NCBI GenBank assembly: GCA_003173995.1
Contig: PRDT01000045.1
Span: 1-9,687, forward strand
Direction of reading: 5' to 3'
Source of the DNA: Candidatus Levyibacteriota bacterium
GTDB taxonomy: Bacteria > Patescibacteriota > Microgenomatia > Levybacterales > UBA12049
DNA length: 9,687 nucleotides
A program made the position numbers and the translations under genes. Below the pieces are notes generated by a model. It worked only from the letters and a program-made list of their open reading frames with translations, was not told the origin of the DNA and did no database searches. Below, in pieces: positions 5,252 through 9,687 of this stretch (positions are counted from its first letter, which is position 1; every line of letters starts with the position of its first letter).

Positions 5252-5292
5252 CCTTGGGATACTAAGGACAATGTATATCCTCACTATCCCAA
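5252..5292 (-). ncRNA. Long hairpin in the leader of unit 3
   Basis: CTTGGGATA (5252-5260) pairs perfectly with TATCCCAAG (5284-5292), followed by an internal loop and AGGA/TCCT (5264-5267 with 5277-5280). GGGATA/TATCCC matches the corresponding blocks of units 1 and 2. Confidence 0.65.
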
Positions 5293-5343
5293 GTCTATTA
5301 GGACTGACTACAATTCAGTTATCAAAGAACTTGTAAAACAGGC

Positions 5344-5363
5344 AAATAACAGCTTATAGTTAT
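5344..5363 (-). other. Hairpin at the 5' end of the unit 3 leader
   Basis: AATAAC (5344-5349) pairs with GTTATT (5358-5363) around an eight-base loop, close to the predicted transcription start. It is in the same position as the first hairpins of units 1 and 2. Confidence 0.45.
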
Positions 5364-5378
5364 TAGCTTGCTTGGTTA

Positions 5379-5407
5379 AAATATAGCAAAAAAGAGGCTA
5401 AAAGTCA
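5379..5407 (-). promoter_or_regulatory. Sigma70-type promoter of RNA unit 3
   Basis: Minus strand: TTGACT (5407-5402, 5 of 6), 17-base spacer, TATATT (5384-5379, 5 of 6). It lies about 57 bases after the pheT stop. No convincing terminator is visible between pheT and this promoter (5408-5463), so read-through from the phe operon is possible. Confidence 0.65.
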
Positions 5408-5463
5408 ACTATTATAGGCTAATTTAGGAATTATTTTTGAGGTTAATTGGGTCAGAATTGACA

Positions 5464-7350
5464 TCATTTGATCCTAGCAGAGAAGCTCTTTTCAAGAGAA
5501 GCAATTACCTTCTCTCGAATAGGCTTGATATCCTCTGTCGTAAGGTTTTTCTCTTGGTGTTGGTAAACAATATGGAATGTGACGGTATTCTTGTACTGAT
5601 CAAGAAGTGTCACTTCTTTAATAAGTGTACTTTGTTCTTTGATATCTTTCATCACTGTTCCAAGTGGGGTTTCACTTGGTAGCTCAATAGAAATATCTTC
5701 CATAACTGGAGGGTATTTGGGAATTGATTGGAAAATTCTGGGTTCCTCTGTCATTTCAAAAAGTTCCGAATAGGGAATTTCAAAATAAACTCCTTCTTCT
5801 AATACTTCCATATAATCAGATGGATTTTTCTTAATGTTGTGCTCTTCAAAGAGTCTTTCAAGAAGTCCTTTTACCTCGATATAACTTTTTGTATTGGAAA
5901 TACCTGCCAAATGATAGGTCTCCGTAATGTTATCAAGACTTTTGCCCATATAGACTTTTCCTAATTCAAAAAGATTAATTTCTTTTGCTATACCTTTATT
6001 GTTGGCAAGTGCTTTGAGAAGATTGATTTTGAGTGTTGGACGAAGATATTCAAAATCTTTACTTACTGGATTGTCTACACACAGCACTTTCTCTGAGTCT
6101 ATCCCAACTGACGCCAGATCTTGATCGGATATCAAGCTATAGGTATAGATTTCTGAGAAATTTGCAGCTGTAAGAAGTCTCTTGACTAATTCGTCTTTTC
6201 GATAATCCCTAAAATATGGCACAGTCACAACAGGTGTCTGTCCAAATGGCATTGTCTTTGGAAAATTATTGTATCCATAAATTCTGGCAACTTCTTCTAT
6301 CAAGTCTTCCTCTATTTGCAGATCATTTCGATATGTTGGGATAGTACATTCAATCACATTACCTTTCACTAACTTTGGAGAAAGACTTAATTTATCAAGT
6401 ATTGTCAGAACTTCCTTTTCAGGAATTTTGATACCCAAAATAAATTCAAGTCTATCAAGACGTAGAGAAAGCTTCCATGGCTTGAAGTCCTGTTCTTTCA
6501 AGTCGATTAACTCGCTTGCTATTTCTCCACCGGCTGTTTGTAAAATTAAATCAACGGTTCGCTTTAATGCATCAATTGTGCCGCCTTTATTGACTGCTCT
6601 TTCAAAAATTGCACTGGCATCACTTCTCAGAGCTAATGCTTGTGATGCTTTTCGGATAAGTACCGGATCATCTACTTCAACAACAATAAATACTGCCTTG
6701 GTATCTTCGTATGTGCCACTATTTTTCCCTCCTTTAATGCCAACCAGGTCAAATATTTTCTTTGAGTCTTCATAAATAATTGCTCCTTTTGGTAAATGAT
6801 AGGAAATTTCATCAACTGACTCATATTCTTCCCCTCCTTTTGCTTGCTTTACCCACATTTCACTTCCTTCTATTTTGTGATAATCAAATGAATGAATTGG
6901 ATTGCCTAATTCCCACATAACAAAATTGGTAATATCAACAATATTGCTAATTGGTCTAAGGCCAATACTAATAAGCCTATCTTGCAGCCATTTTGGTGAA
7001 GGTCCGACTTTGACATTATTGATGATAATGCCAGTAAGGCGAGGCGTAATTTTGTAATTAGGATGAATCTTTAGAGGCAATAATTGAGTGCTTTTCTTCG
7101 GCTTGAGATCTGTTTGGAGTACTGGAAATTTAACTGATTTATTTTCAATTGCTGCAATTTCACGAGCAACACCCAGCATCGAAAGCCAGTCTGGTCTATT
7201 TGGAGTAATTTCAAGCTCAAAAATAGTATCCCCATTTTCATGAAGTATTTTTTCTGTTCCTAGACCAACTTCAGTCAATCTCTCCCCTAACTTCTCTGGT
7301 GAGAGAGTAATCGTAATATATTCTTTAAGCCAAGAAAGTGGTGCTAACAT
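5464..7350 (-). CDS. pheT: Phenylalanine--tRNA ligase beta subunit, short form without the N-terminal tRNA-binding domain
   Basis: The beta subunit of the alpha2-beta2 enzyme that charges tRNA-Phe; it also carries the editing (B3/B4) and tRNA-binding parts. It has 628 residues against about 790-800 in E. coli. The start MLAPLSWLKEYI and the ITPNRPDWLS motif (residues 48-57) are normal, but only about 15 residues separate GLGTEKI from the latter motif. The EMAP/OB-type tRNA-binding domain of roughly 105 residues that usually sits between them is absent. The B3/B4 region (SPKWLQDRLISIGLRPISNIVDITNFVMWELGNPIHSFD), B5 region (LDRLEFILGIKI...PTYRNDLQIEEDLIEEVARIYGYNN), catalytic-like domain and C-terminal anticodon-binding FDX-ACB domain (about 535-628, SIPKYPPVMEDISIELP) are present. 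The gene follows pheS after two bases with no clear Shine-Dalgarno, so translation is probably coupled. It ends at TGA. Confidence 0.95.
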   Translation of the reverse strand: MLAPLSWLKEYITITLSPEKLGERLTEVGLGTEKILHENGDTIFELEITPNRPDWLSMLGVAREIAAIENKSVKFPVLQTDLKPKKSTQLLPLKIHPNYKITPRLTGIIINNVKVGPSPKWLQDRLISIGLRPISNIVDITNFVMWELGNPIHSFDYHKIEGSEMWVKQAKGGEEYESVDEISYHLPKGAIIYEDSKKIFDLVGIKGGKNSGTYEDTKAVFIVVEVDDPVLIRKASQALALRSDASAIFERAVNKGGTIDALKRTVDLILQTAGGEIASELIDLKEQDFKPWKLSLRLDRLEFILGIKIPEKEVLTILDKLSLSPKLVKGNVIECTIPTYRNDLQIEEDLIEEVARIYGYNNFPKTMPFGQTPVVTVPYFRDYRKDELVKRLLTAANFSEIYTYSLISDQDLASVGIDSEKVLCVDNPVSKDFEYLRPTLKINLLKALANNKGIAKEINLFELGKVYMGKSLDNITETYHLAGISNTKSYIEVKGLLERLFEEHNIKKNPSDYMEVLEEGVYFEIPYSELFEMTEEPRIFQSIPKYPPVMEDISIELPSETPLGTVMKDIKEQSTLIKEVTLLDQYKNTVTFHIVYQHQEKNLTTEDIKPIREKVIASLEKSFSARIK

Positions 7351-7352
7351 AA

Positions 7353-8396
7353 TTAAAATTGCTTTAAAATTCTTAAGTCTGGATTGGTCAAAAGTCTCAA
7401 ATCATCCATGTGATATCTTAATGTTACGAGTCGTGACAGCCCAATCGCAAAAGCAAATCCACTCACTTTTTGAGAGTCATATCCAACTGCCTTTAAGACA
7501 TTTGGGTGTATCATTCCTGCTGGCATAATTTCACTCCAGCCTGCATATTTGCAGAAGCTGCAACCTTTGCCTTTACAGACTGTACATTCCATGTAGGTGT
7601 CAACCCCTGGCTCGACAAAAGGGAAATTGGTGGTAGCAAATTTTAATTTAATGTCTTGTCCCATGAGACGGCGCAGGACATAGTCAATTGTTCCGAAAAG
7701 ATCAGTAAGCCTGATATGCGTATCAACACAAAATCCCTCAACTTGCCAGAATTCAAATCCATGGGAAGCATCTACCTGCTCGTATCTAAAATTTTTCCCT
7801 GGGACTATCACTCTCACTGGTGGTTTTACTTTTTGCATGACTCGTCCTTGCATGGCAGAGGTTTGGGTTCGCAATATCACTTCACCCGGGGTTACTTTAC
7901 TATTTCTGGTATCCAAATAAAATGTCATCTGCGTGTCTCTTGCAGGATGATCTTTTGGAATATTTAAGACTTCAAAGTTATAATGGTCAGTCTCAATTTC
8001 TGGTCCATCTGCTGCCTGAAATCCGATTTGTTTGAAGACTTCAACAACATCCAGCATTACTTGTGTCATGGGATGTAAGTGACCAATTTGAGGCTGAATT
8101 CCAGGTATTGAGGTATCAATTGCAGCGCGCTTTTTAGTAATAGTCTCTTTTTTAACAAATCCTTCTTGTCTTTCAAGTGCTTCTTCAACTGCTTGCTTTA
8201 CTTCATTTGCTAACTTACCAACTTCTGCTCTATTCTCAACAGGTACTTTCACAATGTCTTTGAGCGCTAAGGTTAATTTGCCACTTCTTCCTAAAAATTG
8301 AAGCTTTATTTCTTCCAAAGTCTTTCCATCTTCTGCAGACAGAATAAGCGATAACGCCTCATTTTTTAGATTCATTAATTGCTCTTCCATACTCAT
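7353..8396 (-). CDS. pheS: Phenylalanine--tRNA ligase alpha subunit
   Basis: The catalytic subunit of phenylalanyl-tRNA synthetase, a class II aminoacyl-tRNA synthetase; 347 residues, normal length. An N-terminal coiled-coil arm (about 1-85) binds tRNA. HPMTQ (108-112) opens the catalytic domain, the class II motif 2 region is PGKNFRYEQVDASHGFEFWQVEG (199-221), and motif 3 is FAFAIGLSRLVTLRY (314-328). RTQTS (176-180) carries Gln where many bacterial enzymes have RTHTS. Four Cys at 271, 274, 279 and 282 (C-x2-C-x4-C-x2-C) form a possible zinc knuckle, a feature seen in many PheS proteins. The start is ATG 8396 or the ATG two codons on; neither has its own Shine-Dalgarno. The first ATG overlaps the stop of a 12-codon upstream ORF (TAATG), suggesting coupled initiation. 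Expression is predicted to be controlled by the Phe-codon attenuator directly upstream. Confidence 0.96.
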   Translation of the reverse strand: MSMEEQLMNLKNEALSLILSAEDGKTLEEIKLQFLGRSGKLTLALKDIVKVPVENRAEVGKLANEVKQAVEEALERQEGFVKKETITKKRAAIDTSIPGIQPQIGHLHPMTQVMLDVVEVFKQIGFQAADGPEIETDHYNFEVLNIPKDHPARDTQMTFYLDTRNSKVTPGEVILRTQTSAMQGRVMQKVKPPVRVIVPGKNFRYEQVDASHGFEFWQVEGFCVDTHIRLTDLFGTIDYVLRRLMGQDIKLKFATTNFPFVEPGVDTYMECTVCKGKGCSFCKYAGWSEIMPAGMIHPNVLKAVGYDSQKVSGFAFAIGLSRLVTLRYHMDDLRLLTNPDLRILKQF

Positions 8397-8434
8397 TAGA
8401 ATACCATAAGATAGCTATTTTTAGCTATACGCAT
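8396..8434 (-). CDS. 12-codon ORF coupled to the pheS start
   Basis: Encodes MRIAKNSYLMVF. Its ATG at 8434 is preceded by GGGAGG at exactly seven bases, and its TAA overlaps the pheS ATG by one base (TAATG). That GGGAGG is the right arm of the attenuator terminator, so it is free only when the terminator stem is not formed. I infer that its role is to deliver ribosomes to pheS, not to make a useful peptide. Chance is possible at this length; the Shine-Dalgarno spacing and the stop-start overlap argue for function. Confidence 0.5.
   Translation of the reverse strand: MRIAKNSYLMVF
8411..8428 (-). other. Short hairpin between attenuator and pheS
   Basis: ATAGCTA (8411-8417) pairs with TAGCTAT (8422-8428) around a four-base loop. 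It lies inside the 12-codon ORF and ends about 15 bases before the pheS ATG. It may affect pheS initiation when no ribosome translates the small ORF. Confidence 0.45.
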
Positions 8435-8457
8435 AAAAAAACCTCCCATCGGGAGGT
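8435..8457 (-). terminator. Attenuator terminator between rplT and pheS
   Basis: On the minus strand ACCTCCC (8457-8451), loop GAT, GGGAGGT (8447-8441), with a run of seven T (8441-8435). A strong intrinsic terminator. Its left arm can instead pair with an upstream CGGGAGG, so its formation should be conditional. Confidence 0.85.
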
Positions 8458-8482
8458 AATATTTTCAATACAAGTCCTCCCG
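8450..8482 (-). promoter_or_regulatory. Antiterminator stem of the pheST attenuator
   Basis: CGGGAGG (8482-8476, minus strand) is perfectly complementary to CCTCCCG (8456-8450), which contains the left arm of the terminator. The two structures cannot coexist. The segment CGGGAGG begins two bases after the leader stop codon, so a ribosome sitting on the stop would cover it and a ribosome stalled at the Phe codons would leave it free. Confidence 0.75.
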
Positions 8483-8484
8483 GT

Positions 8485-8523
8485 TTAGGAAGTAAAAGTA
8501 AAGAAAAAGAATTTGTTACTCAT
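8485..8523 (-). CDS. Phe-rich leader peptide of the pheST attenuator (pheM-like)
   Basis: A 12-residue leader, MSNKFFFFTFTS, with five Phe codons (8511-8500 and 8496-8494) and a TAA stop at 8487-8485. Its ATG follows the rplT stop after one base (TAA-T-ATG), so ribosomes finishing rplT can restart here; no separate Shine-Dalgarno is evident. In E. coli the pheM leader peptide lies at the same place, between rplT and pheS, and controls pheST by attenuation; the peptide sequence here is unrelated apart from its Phe run. When charged tRNA-Phe is scarce, stalling at the Phe codons should leave the antiterminator segment free and permit pheST transcription. When it is plentiful, the ribosome reaches the stop, covers that segment, and the terminator forms. 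The mechanism is inferred from geometry and the known E. coli case. Confidence 0.85.
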   Translation of the reverse strand: MSNKFFFFTFTS

Positions 8524-8524
8524 A

Positions 8525-8875
8525 TTAGTTAGCATTTTTGACTCTGTCAACAATATCTTTGAAGGTTTCTGGATCATTAACAATCAAATCACTTAAAATT
8601 TTTCGATCTAAGACAATGTTAGACTTTTTGAGCTTATCCACAAACATACTGTAAGAAATATCTTGTGTTTTTACAGCCTCAGAAATTCTAGTAATCCAGA
8701 GCTGTCGCATATCTCTTTTTCTATTTTTTCGACCTTGATATGCGTATTGACCAGCTTGAAGTACTGCTTGCTTCGCTGTTCGGACTAAACTACTTCGTGT
8801 TCCACGATAACCTTCTGCTAATTTAAGCAATTTATTGTGTTTGCGTCGTGATACTACGCCTCTTTTAACTCTCAT
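8525..8875 (-). CDS. rplT: 50S ribosomal protein bL20
   Basis: Large-subunit ribosomal protein L20, needed early in 50S assembly, 116 residues, normal length. The N-terminus MRVKRGVVSRRKHNKLLKLAEGYRGTRSSLVRTAKQAVLQAGQYAYQGRKNRKRDMRQLWITRI is the basic, rRNA-binding extension and is highly typical; the globular C-terminal half (SYSMFVDKLKKSNIVLDRKILSDLIVNDPETF) is also normal. The start follows the rpmI stop after one base (TAA-T-ATG), and AGGAG inside the last rpmI codons is nine bases upstream. Its own stop is joined to the Phe leader by the same TAA-T-ATG arrangement. In E. coli and Bacillus, L20 represses its own operon by binding the mRNA; no L20 operator could be recognised here by eye. 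Confidence 0.97.
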   Translation of the reverse strand: MRVKRGVVSRRKHNKLLKLAEGYRGTRSSLVRTAKQAVLQAGQYAYQGRKNRKRDMRQLWITRISEAVKTQDISYSMFVDKLKKSNIVLDRKILSDLIVNDPETFKDIVDRVKNAN

Positions 8876-8876
8876 A

Positions 8877-9074
8877 TTATAAAGCTCCTAATAACTTTTT
8901 TACTTTCTTTGCAAATCCTGTTTGCAATCTTCCTGGTACATTGAGTCTTCGCTGTCTTCGTGTCGACTTTGAAGCTTTGTGATGACTATTGTATTGATGA
9001 GCAAACAAAACCTTACCTGTTTTGGTAATTTTAAACCGTCGGCTCACTGATCTTTTCAATTTCTTCTTTGGCAT
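8877..9074 (-). CDS. rpmI: 50S ribosomal protein bL35
   Basis: Large-subunit ribosomal protein L35, 65 residues from the ATG at 9074 (MPKKKLKRSVSRRFKITKTGKV), highly basic, with the family core HHKASKSTRRQRRL. The ATG is chosen because L35 proteins begin at MPK and AAGGA lies nine bases upstream; the frame extends eight codons further to a TTG that would be atypical. The first 44 bases overlap the end of infC in another frame, so the ribosome binding site is inside infC and translation is probably coupled. It is followed at one base by rplT. Confidence 0.95.
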   Translation of the reverse strand: MPKKKLKRSVSRRFKITKTGKVLFAHQYNSHHKASKSTRRQRRLNVPGRLQTGFAKKVKKLLGAL

Positions 9075-9624
9075 GTTCTTTTTTCCTTTCTGGTGCAAGG
9101 ATGGAAATCATCTGCTTGCCTTCTAACCTTGGCTCTTTCTCAACTCTTGAAAAAGCATTTAGTCTCTCAGCAACTTTTCTCATCATCGCAAAGCCAAATT
9201 CTGGATGAGTTACTTGTCGTCCTCTAAACTTAAGGACAAGTTTTACTTTATCTCCGTCTTCCAGAAAGCCTTGTGACCTTTTACAAAGTGTCTCAAGATC
9301 GGCTTCTCCCATGAATGGTCCAAGTCTAACTTCTTTTGTCTCACTTACCTTGGCCTTCTTTTTCTCATCTCGCTTTTTCTTCCCCTGCTGATAGAGAAAC
9401 TTATTGTAATCTATAATCTTGGCAACTGGTGGGACTGCGGTTGCAGATATCTCAACAAGATCTACGCCTTGTTCCCGAGCCATTTGTAGTGCTTCAAATT
9501 TTGATAACACTCCAATTTGTTTGCCCTCAGTATCTAATACACGAAGTTGTGAGGCAGTAATGCGCTCATTTATTCTGTAATAGACTGTATTTGTTTGTTG
9601 TCTTTTATGAAACCTTTTTATCAA
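9031..9624 (-). CDS. infC: Translation initiation factor IF-3
   Basis: IF-3 binds the 30S subunit, blocks premature 50S joining and checks start-codon/initiator-tRNA pairing. The N-domain starts at YYRINERITASQLRVLDTEGKQIGVLSKFEAL, a Lys-rich linker (QGKKKRDEKKKAK) follows, and the C-domain contains KEVRLGPFMGEADLETLCKRSQGFLEDGDKVKLVLKFRGRQ..HPEFG. With the TTG at 9624 the protein has 197 residues and about 15 residues precede the usual N-terminus. No ATG or GTG is available between TTG and the conserved region, so a non-ATG start is needed; E. coli infC also starts with a rare codon (AUU), tied to autoregulation. The TTG start overlaps thrS by 20 bases and has only a weak AAGAG upstream. The C-terminus runs past ISILAPERKK by about 15 residues (EHAKEEIEKISEPTV), encoded inside rpmI. 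Confidence 0.93.
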   Translation of the reverse strand: MIKRFHKRQQTNTVYYRINERITASQLRVLDTEGKQIGVLSKFEALQMAREQGVDLVEISATAVPPVAKIIDYNKFLYQQGKKKRDEKKKAKVSETKEVRLGPFMGEADLETLCKRSQGFLEDGDKVKLVLKFRGRQVTHPEFGFAMMRKVAERLNAFSRVEKEPRLEGKQMISILAPERKKEHAKEEIEKISEPTV

Positions 9625-9687
9625 TTTTTTCTCTTAAATCCTTAATAAATGTATCTACTGAAAGCTGTCCAAGGTCGTTTCCAGACC
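9605..9687 (-). CDS. thrS: Threonine--tRNA ligase, last 26 residues (partial)
   Basis: The frame entering from the right edge ends SGNDLGQLSVDTFIKDLREKIDKKVS and stops at TAA (9607-9605). It matches the C-terminal pattern of ThrRS (G..LG..SVDEFI..L). thrS before infC is the gene order in many bacteria, including E. coli, which supports the call although only the tail is visible. It overlaps the proposed infC start by 20 bases. The catalytic domains are outside the window. Confidence 0.82.
   Translation of the reverse strand, partial: SGNDLGQLSVDTFIKDLREKIDKKVS

Larger units (their letters stand above)
4567..5372 (-). ncRNA. RNA unit 3: predicted transcript with embedded ORF
   Basis: Predicted transcript of about 800 nt from near 5372 to about 4567, with a leader of about 220 nt, a 115-codon ORF and a 3' region of about 230 nt. 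Here the loop pair across the ORF is GTGCGG (5' side, plus-strand CCGCAC at 5198-5203) with CCGCAC (3' side, plus-strand GTGCGG at 4778-4783). Both partners changed relative to units 1 and 2. Confidence 0.55.
2950..5407 (-). repeat. Tandem array of three related structured RNA/ORF units
   Basis: Three units follow each other on the minus strand with the same internal order: promoter, leader hairpin, long GGG..TA/TATCC hairpin, three-way junction, Shine-Dalgarno, ORF of 111-116 codons, C-rich-loop hairpin, linker, branched terminator. ORF starts are at 5148, 4310 and 3467 (spacings 838 and 843); -10 boxes begin at 5384, 4531 and 3682 (853 and 849). Primary sequence is much diverged, so these are not recent duplications, yet the structure is kept. 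ORFs are GC-rich (bases 4081-4140 have 36 of 60 G+C) while the surrounding genes are AT-rich (5881-5940 in pheT has 20 of 60). Family unknown to me. Confidence 0.8.

Noticed and set aside
4889..5359. 156-codon open frame on the plus strand across the unit 3 ORF and leader
   Set aside because: It is antisense to a frame with an excellent Shine-Dalgarno and promoter, is rich in Ser/Pro/Cys as expected for the complement of a GC-rich gene, and would run through the conserved RNA stems.
3467..5372. Group I or group II intron encoding an ORF
   Set aside because: No group II domain V-like stem or group I core was recognised, and no interrupted host gene is visible; the units lie between complete genes.
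2950..5407. Integron-like cassette array with attC sites
   Set aside because: The regular small-ORF units with hairpins suggested it, but I found no paired RYYYAAC/GTTRRRY boxes at unit borders, each unit has its own promoter and terminator, and the paired loops flank the ORF.
2950..5407. CRISPR array
   Set aside because: The repeats are structural and diverged with a period of about 840 bases; there are no short identical direct repeats with spacers.
8435..8523. T-box riboswitch controlling pheST
   Set aside because: The T-box sequence (GGGTGGNACCGCG-like) is not present and the leader is too short; the Phe-codon leader peptide explains the competing stems.

Overview
The window looks like a chromosomal piece of a small-genome, AT-rich bacterium, most likely a member of the Candidate Phyla Radiation (Patescibacteria, Microgenomates-like). 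This is inferred from the short PheT without its tRNA-binding domain, the style of the penicillin-binding protein with a Pro-Thr tail, very tight gene packing, and start sites that appear leaderless. No rRNA or other taxonomic marker is present, so the assignment stays tentative. The standard code with TGA as stop fits (pheT ends at TGA directly after its expected C-terminus).

Left part (1-2944): the 3' end of a class A penicillin-binding protein (+) converges with an alpha/beta hydrolase (-). The hydrolase diverges from a MutT/MTH1-like Nudix hydrolase (+) across a 65-base gap. That gap holds two back-to-back sigma70-type promoters with overlapping -35 boxes, each so close to its ATG that both mRNAs should be nearly leaderless.

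Middle part (about 2950-5410): three tandem units on the minus strand, about 840-850 bases apart, and the most unusual content of the window. Each unit has the same parts in the same order: a promoter with a 17-base spacer, an AT-rich leader with a small hairpin, a long hairpin (GGG..TA / TATCC), a three-way junction with a G-rich loop, a strong Shine-Dalgarno, a GC-rich ORF of 111-116 codons, a hairpin with a C-rich loop, a linker, and a branched three-way-junction terminator. The loop before the ORF is complementary to the loop after it in all three units. In the third unit both partners have changed together (GGGCGG/CCGCCC to GTGCGG/CCGCAC). I read these units as a repeated structured RNA that folds across an embedded ORF. 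I do not recognise the RNA or the proteins; the first two proteins are clear paralogues.

Right part (5464-9687): a translation cluster on the minus strand in the order thrS-infC-rpmI-rplT-(leader)-pheS-pheT, the same order as in Escherichia coli. Between rplT and pheS lies a complete attenuator. A 12-codon leader peptide, MSNKFFFFTFTS, has five Phe codons and is followed by mutually exclusive antiterminator and terminator stems. This is in the same position as pheM of E. coli but with unrelated sequence. The right arm of the terminator also forms a Shine-Dalgarno seven bases before a 12-codon ORF whose stop codon overlaps the pheS start, so transcriptional and translational control may be combined. 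infC overlaps rpmI by 44 bases and, with its TTG start, overlaps thrS by 20.
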